Shown here piece by piece: positions 9,609 to 19,916 of a stretch of 64,000 bases of DNA; position 1 is the first letter of the stretch, and each line of letters opens with the position of its first letter. The notes under the pieces were generated by a model. That model was not told the origin of the DNA and made no database searches. It saw nothing but the letters and a program-made list of their open reading frames with translations. The stretch is from contig CP154955.1 in assembly GCA_039621445.1 (NCBI GenBank), positions 47,205,540 to 47,269,539 on the forward strand. Direction: 5' to 3'. Origin of the DNA: Euglena gracilis (Eukaryota; Euglenida; Euglenophyceae; Euglenales). The position numbers were made by a program, and so were the translations under genes.

Positions 9609-12429
9609 CTAGCCTCGGTTTCCTTTCCCCCTCCCTTTGCCTTTGCCTTTTCCACCATCCTGGCCCTTTCCCCTAGACCAGTCATTTCCATTGTTTCCTT
9701 TCCCCCAAGAATTGTTTCCTTTGCCCTTTCCTTTGCCTTTGCCTTTGCCACCACCAGACTGTGAATCAAAATTCTGTTGATTTGAGTGCCACCACTGATT
9801 TCCCTGAAAATTGGCATTGGCATTGGAATTCCACCCAGAATCGTTTCTCCATCCCCCCCCATTGCCAAATTGAGATTGCTGGGGGGGTGGCAATGACTGT
9901 GATCGAATCACTGGCACTGGATTTTGCACTGGGGGGTTCACGTTTGCATTGGTCGCAGGAGCTGCCACCTGTGAATCTGATTTTCCAACGGACGGTTTTG
10001 CCACCGTTTCGCCCCCCTTTGCTGACCGTGCTGGGGAGGGTGTCCTGGACCCCTTGGCCCGATCTGCCTTTGCAGACCTGGCCCTCCAATTTCCGGACCC
10101 ATTTGGCTCTCTGGAACTGTGTGTCATGTCTTGATCATCCCTGGATGACAATTTTCGCTCAACAAAACGGAAAATTTCTTCAGCTCCCATTTTTGGCTTT
10201 TCCTCCACAATTTTGATTCTTTTATCCGTGCCTGTGATTGGTTTCCCACTGACCTCTTTCAGTTTGTCGCAAATCGTAATATTGGGCAAAAAGACTTCGA
10301 ACTCCAGCGGTGAAACTTTCGAAACCTTGCAGGGCTTTTCCCCAGTGACACGTTCCACGGCACACATAATGTTTTCCTCCGTTGCAGGCACTCCAGGGTA
10401 CATTTTGACTTTCTGTCCACACGTTGATTTCCTTTCCTCCTCATCGGCGACCCAATGTAAAATGAAATTTGGCAGTTTTCCCTTGACCAGTCTTTCTGCC
10501 TCATCGTCAGTGGCGTTTTTCACCTGTCTCCAGGCCATTCGAAAATTTACGACAAAATCTTGCCATTCATGTACGGTAATATTCCATTGGTTCACGAGGT
10601 TCACATCATACCATTTTTTTTCTGGCACAGTGCTGGATTTCCCGTCAATCCTGTCAAATTCCTCCTCGAAAGATGTTTTTCCGTTCAATTCTATTCGGAA
10701 TTGCAATTCCTTCTGATTTGTGTCGTCCAGAGTCATTGCAAAAAGCCGAAGTTTGAGTGGATCAGACACATGTCCATTTTGCAAAATAACCAACGTCCTG
10801 AAATATTGATCCCAATCCCGCACAAAGGACGACCAATCTTTTGGCTGTCCAGAAAAATTTGGAGGAACCAGGTTTTTCATCAATTGATGTGTTGCCACTG
10901 CATTTGATGAAACCAGCCCTGCACCTGCAGGCACTGCCCCCACAGGTCGTGCACAAACCTGCCTGACATGTGTCGCATGTGATCCTGGTTCAGCGTATTC
11001 ATAGCCTTCAATTTCAACCGGATTTTTCTCAATCGCAGGTAAATCGTTGTAACCAAAAAGATCAAACTCCTCGATTTCTGAATTTCCAGCTGATTTTTTT
11101 TTTTTTTTCTTTGTCAGATCCACTGTCGCAGATTTGGCAGATTCAGCTTGCTGATTTTTCATCACCAAAAACTCAGCCTGAAATAAATCCAGCTTTTGCT
11201 GTAGTTTTTTCCGCTCCTGCTGTTCTTTAAAAAGTTCACTGGACTGCTGTTGCAGTAAAACTCCAACCTGCTGTTTCATCGAATTTTCCATTTCAGCCCG
11301 AACTTTTTCAAACTGCCCCTCCCTTTCACTCAGCCTCAACCTTTCCTGCAACATTTCACTGATAATGACCTCCAAATTCTTTCTCGTTTGCAGCCCCAAC
11401 TCCCTTTGCACCTCCAACCGAATTGTTTCCTCACTCTTGTTAATCAGGTCACAGACTTTCTCAATGGGAAAATCTTTCCGACCCAGAAAATTCTCCAACC
11501 TCCCCAAACGATCATTCAGAGCTTTGCTCTCTCGCTCCAGGGACTGTGAAAATTCCTTCAATTTCTCAGCCTGTGCCTGAAATTTGGCACACTCAGTCTC
11601 CCCCAAACTTTTACATTGCTGAAAAATGATCCCAAAGCGTCCCTCCAGACCAGAGCTTAGCTCACCGACTGCAGATTTGACCTGATTAACAGCAATTTCC
11701 TGCTGTTTTTCCTTCTCCCCCACTTGTTGCACCGCCACATGCATTTCCCCCACAGATTTTTCCAAAATCGACAGTTTCTGAGAAAAATCCCTCTCATTTT
11801 TTCTCAACCCCTCAACCTGGGCCTCAAAAAATGAGTTAACTCCATCCTCCACTTTCTTCACTTTTTCAGCAAACTGCCGTTCCATTTCCACACTCAACAA
11901 ATGCCTTTGGCATTGGGCCAGATTTTGCACCATTTCACCATTTTGCGAAACTGCAAAAGCAAGTCGTTTACAGTTGCACTCAGTTCAGCCTGAATTTCAC
12001 GTTTCACCATGGCAATGTGATCAGCCATTCGCCCATCATGCATGCCCAATGCCTCATTCACCAGATTCAATGTCTACCCCTGTGACATGGCCAATGCCCG
12101 ATTTAGCCTGTTTTCTGCCTCCCCCACCAGATTTTCAGCCGTTTTTTCAGGATTTTTTCCTTCCTGCACCAAAAGTCTGCCATGTAAACATTCAATTTTG
12201 CAACTGATTTCTTCACCCCAATTGTTCCAATCATCATCGGATTGGCCATAGCCCGATTCCATTTCCACATCATGCTGATTTTCAGGGTTTTCGGACCCAG
12301 TTTCTGCAGAAAAACTGGTGTTTGGCTGTAAATTTGTTGGCTGGGTCTGTGGAAAATCTGGCTGAATTGGCCGAAAAACCTGGGCTGGGCCTGTGTTTGA
12401 AGACATTGTTAATGTTGGCTGAAAAACCT

Positions 12430-13050
12430 GCCCACTCATCTGGGCTGGCCCCATGATTGCTGGAACAGATGACTCAGCCGAAAACTGCTGGGCTGGCTGA
12501 AAAACCTGTGAAGTCATCTGGGCTGGCCCCATGATTGTTGGGACAGATGACCCAGCCGAAAACTGCTGGGCTGGCTGAAAAACCTGTGAAGTCATCTGGG
12601 CTGGCCCCATGATTGCTGAAACAGATGACCCAGCCGAAAACTGCTGGGCTGGCTGAAAAACCTGTGAAGTCATCTGGGCTGGCCCCATGATTGCTGAAAC
12701 AGATGACCCAGCCGAAAACTGCTGGGCTGGCTGAAAAAAACCTGTGAAGTCATCTGGGCTGGCCCCATGATTGCTGGAACAGATGACTCAGCCGAAAGCT
12801 GCTGGGCTGGCTGAAAAACCTGCGAAGTCACCTGGGCTGGCCCCATGATTGCTGGAACAGACGACTCAGCCGAAAACTGCTGGGCTGGCTGAAAAACCTG
12901 TAAAGTCATCTGGGCTGGCCCCATGATTGCTGGAACAGAGGACTCAGCCGAAAACTGCTGGGCTGGGTGAAAAACCTGCCCATGCATCTGGGCTGGGACA
13001 GATATCTCAGCCGAAAACGGCTGGGCTGGCTGAAAAACCTGCAGCTGGGC
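12430..13050 (-). repeat. 78-bp tandem repeat inside gag
   Basis: About eight copies of a 78-bp unit encoding 26 residues of the type FQPAQQFSAESSVPAIMGPAQ, in phase with gag. Most copies are nearly identical; one carries two extra A bases that shift the frame. Gln/Pro/Ala/Ser-rich repeats like this are probably disordered. Confidence 0.85.
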
Positions 13051-13789
13051 TGCAGCTGGCTGTGCTGACTGCGTTTCTGAACTCTGTGTTAACAGCAATG
13101 ATTCTGGCTGGGCTGTTAAACACAAATTTTTTTGTTCTGGCCCTGGGCTGCTGTCTCGTGACGACACAGAAATTTGCTGAAAACCTGAAAAATTTACCGG
13201 CCACATGCCAGCAGCTTTCATTCTTTGCATAACCATTTCCTGAATTATTGCGTTTTCAGCCTGTTTTTCTTCCTCTGTTTCGCTTTCGTAAGCTGGGGGG
13301 TCTGGTTCCTCATCACTGCTGTGCAGTGGAACCAGCTGAAAACTTTCTGGCCCTGCCACCGTGATGGGCCTTATGCATGTAATTGACCCCCTCCCAGAAT
13401 CAGCATCAGATTCTGATTCCTGTGTCGTTTCTGAAAATTCTGAAGCCGATAAAGTTTCTGCAGCCTGAAAATTGTTTTCTGCCACAGATTCCGTCACGAT
13501 TTGCAATGATGCCACAGGTTCTGAAAACTGGGCTGCAGAAAACTCCGTTTCCTTTTCGTTCTGAAAATAGATTTCTGCCACAGATCTCAGAAAATTTTCA
13601 CCACAATCTGAAACTCGGACAGATTGACCTGAAAACGAGCAGATTTCTGCAGATTCTTCTGAAAATTCACAGACAACTGGGTTGGTGAAACTGCCCTCGT
13701 GTACCATTCTGCTGGCACAGCCAACAGAACAATCCTCTGTGACCGTGTTGACCGTTTCTGAAAAATTTTCACTGACAGAGTCAGTGAAA

Positions 13790-13805
13790 CTGCCTCTGCT
13801 TACCA
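13790..13805 (-). other. Primer-binding site, Met-tRNA type
   Basis: Read on the - strand immediately inside the 5' LTR: TGGTAAGCAGAGGC. This resembles the TGGTA-GCAGAG/TGGTATCAGAGC primer sites complementary to the 3' end of initiator Met-tRNA used by many gypsy elements, with one extra A. The final A of the LTR plus TG of this site forms the likely gag start codon. Confidence 0.7.
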
Positions 13806-14627
13806 TGTTCGCCGGCCCCACCCCCTGTGCGCCGCCGGTCGCCCCCGCGACCGGCGAGTCCCGGTGGGCCGAGGGCCCGGGGGGTCCTCGCCGTCGTGGA
13901 AAACCACCAACAGCCGGGGGGTGGGTGTTTCCGGGGTGGGGCCTGCGCTTTCTCCGAGGGTTGGTGGGCTCAAGCCAACCCCCGTTTGTTTCACTCAGGT
14001 ATTTTCCCCAACCCCAGCCGGTGCGTAGGATCGTTTTTTCAAGGGTTTCCGAAATTTTGGTGAAAAACGAAAAATCTGCCATTTGCAATGAAATCGAACT
14101 TTTCTCTCTCAAATCTCACTTTTCTCTCTTTCTCTCTCTCACACTCTCTTGCACACACCAACCCACAAACCAACCCACTGAATCTGAATGAATCCCAACC
14201 CACTGGAGAAGCAATCACACTGTTGGAAAATCTGTGAGAGTGACTGAATGTGATGAAAAAAAAACAACCTGGGGCAAGGAAGAGGGGATAGGGAATAGGA
14301 GTGGCGGTGAGGGTGGCGGTGTTGTAGGGTCTCCTTCAAACCAATCCTTCAATGAATTCAACCAACAATGTAGTGCCCAACAATGTAATTGCCAATTCCA
14401 ATTCAACAATGTGATTGATCAAATCCAATTCAATGTATTTCTTCTTTGCCAAATAATGGGGAAAACCCCTCAAGTTCTGTAAAAAAACAGAATTTGAAAG
14501 GTCAAAGTAATTTGACCCGCTTCCAATTTCTGTCGCGGGTTTTTTTAACTGGTTGGCTGTTACCCGCGACTTTGAAATTTGCGCTTTCTGGCAATTTTTG
14601 GCTGCCGGCGAAAGCCGGCGGCCGACA
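13806..14627 (-). repeat. 5' LTR of the gypsy element
   Basis: An 822-bp copy of the LTR at 1701-2516, in the same orientation. By eye they differ at about ten positions (for example an extra G-C block near the start and one extra A in the TTGGAAAATCTG stretch), implying recent insertion. It should hold the promoter for leftward transcription; I could not assign a TATA box. Confidence 0.93.
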
Positions 14628-15390
14628 CCCCCCCTCACCGACCCCCTCGCCACGCCATTTTACCCCCCCCCTCCCCCCCCTTTTCAGACCCCCTCGCCAC
14701 GCCATGTCAGCCGCGCCAAAGAAAATTTTCTTGGAAAACCCCCGCGCCCCCCCCCCCCCCCCCCATCCGGGACCCCCTCGCCACGCCAAACCCCCCCCCC
14801 CCTAGCCGGACGGCTCGCCACGGCGTGCCGACCCCCCTTTGGTTGCACCAATTCACCAATGCACCAATTTTTGACACTTTTTTTAAGGGGACAAGACCCC
14901 TAAGCATTCCCGGGTGTGGAGGTGCGTTTGGACGTTGGGTGCCAAAAAGGGGTTTGGTTGTCGAAATGGAAGGTGATGAGGACAATTATTTTCTGTTTTG
15001 GGGGGGTTTCTTCCACAAAAATTTCATGTTTCCCCTCCCCCCTTTTTGCCATGAAATTCTTTCGTACTTGCGCAATCTCCCCTTTTGCCAATTGTTTGGG
15101 TCAAATTCGTATGGCAAAGAAGCGCCATTGTTTGGGTCGAAAAATTTTCCCCTCAAACCTTGGCATTTCTTTCCATTTTTAGACCATGTCAAGGCAAACT
15201 TTCAATGGTTTGAACCAGAAAATTGATGAAAAGCAACCAAAAACGCCACCTAGACAGCAAAAAGCAGGCTGAAATGATGAATGAAAAGAAAGGCTGAAGT
15301 GATGAAGGTTGATGCGTTGTATGAAAATTGAAGGCTCGATTCTCGGGTCACGGGCGGGTCACGGGGGGGGTCACGGGGGGGGGGGGGGCA
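14628..15390. other. Non-coding spacer with GACCCCCTCGCCACGCC repeats
   Basis: C-rich DNA with three or four copies of a GACCCCCTCGCCACGCCA-like motif (14637-14825), then AT-richer sequence and a GGGGGTCAC tract (15345-15390) like the one near 540. The same CCTCGCCACGCC motif recurs at 16230-16250. No gene recognised. Confidence 0.5.
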
Positions 15391-15394
15391 CAGG

Positions 15395-16175
15395 GGTAGC
15401 ACCCCCAATGACCTTCTTCGTGCAACACTCCTTTCCATGGGCCGCCCAGAATGTGCAGCTTTCCGTACGACCCTCCGACAATGCTTTGAAGGCATGGTTG
15501 GGGGCCCTTGTTCCCCTGAACAATGGGAACAGATTTGTCTCCCCATCCGGCTCGGTGGTCTCGGCATCTCTGATCCACCACACAGTCGTCTACCAGCTCG
15601 GATTGCTGGCATTGTGGAATACATCCGTCGTGGCCCCGAAACACTTGGTATTCCTTCCGGGTTCCCAAGGGCTCCCTCCGACACTTTGGTGTGCCTTCAT
15701 GAAGCAAGCCATCCTTGGAAACGTTGCCCCACTGGTGCAATGGGTCGACGACATGTCACTCTTGAACGATGCGCAAAGCCCTCACACCTCTCAAAAGTGG
15801 TGGAATGGACAATTTTCCACAGCACGGCAAACATTGCTAGCAAAGAACCTGCCCCCCACCGACCAAGTCCGATTTGCGAGTCAATGTCAGCCACATGCCA
15901 TGGCTTGGGCGGCTGGCTGCCACCCCTAGCGTGGGCACCCGCACTTTGTTGCCTTCTGCCGAATTTCGCTGTCTTTTGCGTTGAAACATTGGCATGCCGC
16001 TCACAGAAGGTGCTTCGTCGGGAAGGACATTCTGCCCGAAATGTCAAGGTACATTGGATGTTTCTGGACACACTTGTTACGTTGCAAATTCAACAACCTT
16101 TACAAGCGGCATGCAGCGGTCCAAGACTTCCTCACCTCCTTGGCTCAACGTGCCGGGGGGGGGGGTTGGTACACC
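15395..16175 (+). pseudogene. LINE-like reverse transcriptase C-terminal fragment
   Basis: Pieces in three frames on the + strand make up the C-terminal part of a non-LTR-type RT protein. First comes a frame with NDLLRATLLSMGRPECAAF and then ICLPIRLGGLGISDP; the 'LP.r.GGLGi' box after the RT thumb is characteristic. A shift leads to LPPTDQVRFASQCQPHAMAW, like the 'qaRl.S..gpgA..W' segment, then FCPKCQGTLDVSGHTC, a CxxC..H..C metal-binding motif, and finally KFNNLYKRHAAVQDFLTSLAQRAG. At least two frameshifts, so a dead copy. It likely belongs with the fragment at 14-142. Confidence 0.6.
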
Positions 16176-16329
16176 CCTCCCCCCCCTCTCTGAGGGCCTC
16201 GCCATCCATTTACCCCCCCCCCCCTGGCCGGACCCCCTCGCCACGCCACCGGCGATTTTCGCAATTTTTTGAAGGAAAATTTTGTTGGCACCATGGTACA
16301 CCCCTCCCCCCCCTGGTCGCCCCCAACCA

Positions 16330-17275
16330 TCAAGTTCACCGGTGAAGTTCACCGGTGAACTTCACCGGTGAACTTCACTGTTGAACGTACCTCCCTCCCC
16401 GGTGAACGTTCATCGGTGAAGTTCACCGGGGGGTCCACAGCCCCCCCCCCCCCCGTATTGCCTAACCTCCCTAACACTTGGCCCAAACACAGTTCTTGTC
16501 ACAGACTTTGGTCTCGAACATGTGGTAACAGTGACGTTGATTTCAGACCAAGGAGAGGATGGGAGTGTGAAGCGGATTGGATTCATGTGGAGGGGGGTGG
16601 GTTCACCAAGCCCAACAGGTGGTGAACAAAAAGGTGTTTACCCTCACCCCCCTAATTGCCCCCCCCCCCCTAATTGGCTAATTGGGGGGTCCTTAAGGGA
16701 GGTCCATTAGCCAATTAGGGGGGGGGGTTAGCCCAATTGGCCAATGGACGTTCCCTTGGCCAACTTTGGCCAATTTCGGCAAGGGCTCAGAAAACCTCCA
16801 AAAACGTCCGTTTCAAAAATGTTTAAAATTGCCGGATAAGAAAAAGTCATGGCCAATGCAAAAATGCACAAAAAATCGACCAATTTTGCACACGTCAAAA
16901 ATTATGGGGTCGGGTCCTCGAGCCCCCCCCCCCCCCTAATTGTCCCCCCCCTAATTGGCTAATTGGGGGTCTGAAGGAGCCCGGCCATTAGCCAAATAGG
17001 GGGGGGGTGAGGGTAATGGGAGTAAGGGAGGTGGCAACCGGCAGACAGGTCAGTGTTATTTGACAGGTTGGTGTAGAAACTCCAGACCAATTGTTTAGAT
17101 TTTTCTTTGGCAAGGGTGAATGTAAACTGTCGTTCCAACACCTATAAGTAGTTTCGGAGGAGGTTAGGCAGGGGGGGGGGGTTTGGGGGCTCCGCCCCTA
17201 AAGGAATTTCATGGAGAAACTTCACTGGTGAAGTTCACCGGTGAAGTTCACCGGTGAAGTTCGTCCATGAAGAGG
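16330..17275. mobile_element. TIR element with GTGAACTTCACCGG palindromes
   Basis: Both ends carry clusters of TTCACCGGTGAA-type units in inverted orientation: 16334-16440 on the left and 17213-17270 on the right. Inside are two further dyads (about 16640-16745 and 16925-17015), each a CTAATTGGCTAATTGGGGG arm facing a CCATTAGCCAATTAGGGGGG arm with long C and G runs. No transposase. Looks like a fold-back or MITE-type element; no target duplication identified. Confidence 0.5.
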
Positions 17276-17494
17276 GGGGGGGTCCCGCCGAAAAACCCAA
17301 AGTTCACCGCCTGATCTCCGGAGCGTTCAAGGTGCAGGATCTTTCATGGGTCGACAAATGGAAATTGTTGCACAAAATACCCCAATATCTGGCCAAATAC
17401 CCCCCAAAAACTGATCAGATGTGATTACCACATGTCTACTAACCATTTTGGGCACTTTTTGGCACTTTTTATTTTGGGTCCCCTGGACGCCGTC

Positions 17495-17575
17495 TTCCCG
17501 CCCGAACCGGCGTTCTGGACGAAATTTCTGCGCCGAACCAGCGTCCAGAACGCCGATTCGGGCGTGAAGCCAGAG
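17495..17575. repeat. Inverted repeat CCAGAACGCCG
   Basis: CGAACCGGCGTTCTGGACG faces CGTCCAGAACGCCGATTCG across a short spacer. A related sequence (TGTCCAGAACGCTGGTTCGGGCGTGAAG) occurs at 18732-18762, so this is a dispersed family. Confidence 0.55.
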
Positions 17576-17660
17576 CCCCAATACACGGTTTCAAAGTATG
17601 GTTTGGGAGTTTTTCAATGAAATTTTCTTTTTGTTTTTTTTTTTGATGTTTTTTTTTTCT

Positions 17661-18492
17661 AAGGCAGCCCCGAATATTCTATTTGGAAGCTTCGAACAAA
17701 TATCCAGAATATTCGGGGGGTCTTCGAACGAATATCGAATATTCTAGCGAAAAATTTTTTTGTTGAAGGTGTAATCACAGAAGAACCACGGGACATAGGG
17801 TAAAATCAAAAAAGACACAAGCACTGAAAACAAAAGCTGGCTCGCTCATTCCCTGGGCTGGAGGCAGTACGCTAAAGGGGTTCTTCCTCCCGAATGTGTT
17901 TGTGGCGTTTCATGCAAGGAACGTTTTAAAGGCGGTCAATGTTCATGCGGACAATCATGAGGGCAGAATAGTCATTTGATGGTTCAAACAAAACCAAGAT
18001 GGAACCTTCCGTGTTGTGGCTGTGGGGGGTGTTGGGGATGTGGGTGGGGTAATGGGGGTTGTCGTCACAGGCTTGAGAAGCAGGTGTCGATAAACCAAAA
18101 GGGGAGACCTCCCCCTTTCCAGAAATAGGGTATGGGGAGACGAAAAAAATAGACACTCAGAAAATTTTTTTTTGAGAGCGACAGAAAAAACGCACTCCGC
18201 GATCCAGATTAATTTTTGCCTCATCCTAATTACGGCCGGCGTGCCAGAAAAATGCCCAGACAGCCATTCACGGAAACTCGCCCAGTGAGGGAATTAATCC
18301 GATCGGTAATTAATGCTGCGTGGTATTTTCATCCCACCGGTACCTATGAAGGAAATCAGACGAATGGAAACAAAAAAATTTCCGGTCGAATATTGCACGA
18401 ATATTCGACAGTATATTTCACAACATTCGAACGTTCGAATATTTTGAAACATTCGAATATTCGTCGAATATTCGAATGTTCGAAGCAGCCTT
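17661..18492. mobile_element. 832-bp TIR element, probable 8-bp target duplication
   Basis: It starts AAGGCAGCCCCGAATATTC and ends in the complement of AAGGCTGCTTCGAACATTC. The flanks TTTTTTCT and ATTTTTCT agree at 7 of 8 positions. Subterminal regions (17690-17755 and 18385-18485) are packed with GAATATTCG/TTCGAA palindromes, possible transposase sites. No coding sequence inside. Eight-base duplications are typical of hAT elements. Confidence 0.6.
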
Positions 18493-19104
18493 ATTTTTCT
18501 GTTTTTTTTTTTTTAAAAAAAACACGTTGTTTTTTTAAAAAAAAACAAAAAAAATGCCCACTATGGGGGGACGGGAACAGTACAGTGTTATAGCAGTTTT
18601 TGTGAAGGATTCTTGGAACACAAGGCAAAAAAGGGGGATTTTTGGCCGGTTTTAGGTGCTCTCAATCCCACCAAAATCCAACCCAATGCCAAAATGGATG
18701 TTGTGGAGGCGCAATTTTCTGATACGAAAACTGTGTCCAGAACGCTGGTTCGGGCGTGAAGCCGTGTTCCAGAACAATAGGGGGGGGCATGGTAGTCCAC
18801 TGCGGGACCCCGCCCCCCCCTCCCTATTTCAAAAACTATTCGAAACCATTTCAAAATGAAAAGGGTTTCCTTCATTTTTGCAGCCATGAAGGATCCACCA
18901 GGACCTCCCTGCCTTTCCTGTTGAAGTTGGTTGGAAGGAAAGGTCCATGTTTCAAATCTTTTACCGAAGGAAAAATATATTTCTGAAGATTCATGAAATA
19001 TTTCAAGTTAAATATTTCAATATTACTTTCGCCGCAATGCTACCCCCCCCTGTTCAGTTCACTTCGGAAGTGAACAGGGGGGTCCCAAGACCCCCCCCCC
19101 CGTG

Positions 19105-19282
19105 TACCATGCCCCCCCCCCCATATAAGACCCCCCCTCGGGAGCCAAAATCCCAGGGGGGGGTCTTATATGGGGGGGTCTTATATGGGGGGTGTCGGTC
19201 CCGGCCAAAGGGCCGGCCTTCGGCCGGCCAGGGGGGGGGGGGGTCTTATATGGGGGGGTCTTATATGGGGGGGGGCATGGTA
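19105..19282. mobile_element. 178-bp MITE with TACCATGCCCCCC ends
   Basis: About 30-bp TIRs: TACCATG, a C run and ATATAAGACCCCCC at left, mirrored at right. The interior repeats GGGGGGTCTTATATGGGGGG and has a GGCCGGCC hairpin. The same end sequence marks 26651-26976, and solo ends occur at about 18795 and 23252. No clean target duplication. Confidence 0.65.
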
Positions 19283-19514
19283 CCTAGATGTACTTGTTCA
19301 CTTTGGGAGAAAAAACGAGAACCGGAATGCCGGGCGAAAACTGAAAGGGCTTTTTTTAAAAAAAAATTAGCGCCTTCGGTGCCGGACCCCCCCCTCTGGG
19401 AGGAATCCCAGCCCCCCCCCTCCGGGAAGTTAACATGTCCAGTTCAGTTCGGAAGAGGGGGGGGATCCAGCCCCCCCGTGCACCTGGCCCCCCTGAGATG
19501 TTCACATGTTCTAT

Positions 19515-19634
19515 AAGAAAAAGCGGGGTCCGATCACGATTCCCGGTGGAGAAACGGGGGGCGCCGTAGCCGTAGGCCGTAGGCGCCGCCTGTTTCTCCA
19601 CCGGGAATCGTGATCGGACCCCGCTTTTTTCTTA
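19515..19634. repeat. Near-perfect hairpin, about 40-bp arms
   Basis: A left arm (AAGCGGGGTCCGATCACGAT... to GAGAAAC) is matched by its exact complement on the right, with a loop around GCCGTAGCCGTAGGCCGTAGGC. The arms run into A-rich and T-rich ends. Length and perfection suggest a young fold-back element. Confidence 0.8.
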
Positions 19635-19735
19635 AAACCGTTAACCAAGTTCACGGGCTTCCTCGCAGTAGGCAAGCGCTTCCTAACGAGATGCCTAGGG
19701 GGTCAAAAATCGCGTTTTTGGCGTTCACGGGTGAA

Positions 19736-19845
19736 CTTTGGCCGTTCACGGGTGCCGTAGTGCGCACCCGTGAACGGAATTTCCGTCCACGGCTGCCGTG
19801 CGTGCACCCGTGAACCGACCACGGTTGCGCAAGGTGTTACCCGTG
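19736..19845. repeat. Palindromic repeat block, left of recombinase-like ORF
   Basis: Two modules: CCGTTCACGGGTGCCGTAGTGCGCACCCGTGAACGG, almost a palindrome, then TCCGTCCACGGCTGCCGTGCGTGCACCCGTGAACCGACCACGG. The same modules occur in opposite order at 20530-20645. Confidence 0.75.
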
Positions 19846-19916
19846 ATCGGAATTTGAATTTTTTGGGTTTTTTACATTTGTGTTTCTGTCTGTCCTCTGC
19901 TTTTCCCCACAGTCCG

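Larger units (their letters stand above)
9609..13806 (-). pseudogene. Gypsy Gag (long, repeat-containing, broken)
   Basis: Gag reads from an ATG spanning the LTR/primer-site junction (13806-13804) to TAG at 9611-9609, about 1,390 codons, with three breaks: an A-run of 7 where sister repeats have 5 (about 12735), a TAG at about 12076, and a frameshift at about 11940 beside a duplicated ATGGTGAA. In order: an acidic Ser/Thr/Glu-rich N-terminus, eight 26-residue repeats, an acidic segment, a coiled coil of about 240 residues rich in Gln/Glu/Lys, a capsid-like region (LVPPNFSGQPKDWSSFVRDW), and a Lys/Gly tail (GKGKGKGKG) that could bind RNA. I see no CCHC zinc knuckle, so the basic tail may replace it. 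The longest intact piece is 9609-11933. Confidence 0.8.
1701..14627 (-). mobile_element. Chromodomain Ty3/gypsy LTR retrotransposon with methyltransferase-like domains
   Basis: A 12.9-kb element bounded by two near-identical LTRs (1701-2516 and 13806-14627) starting TG and ending CA, with only about ten differences between them by eye. Next to the right LTR is a primer-binding site resembling the 3' end of initiator Met-tRNA; next to the left LTR is a polypurine tract on the - strand. Internal order on the - strand is Gag, C5-methyltransferase-like domain, NPPW (Dam/DIRS-like) domain, aspartic protease, RT, RNase H, integrase, chromodomain. RT before integrase plus a C-terminal chromodomain defines the chromovirus branch of Ty3/gypsy. 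Both flanks are poly-C, so a 5-bp CCCCC target duplication is possible but cannot be proved. Several frameshifts and at least one stop break Gag and Pol, so this copy looks non-autonomous unless some breaks are sequencing errors. Long G/C tracts and a nested TIR element lie in its 3' non-coding part (2528-3990). Confidence 0.93.
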
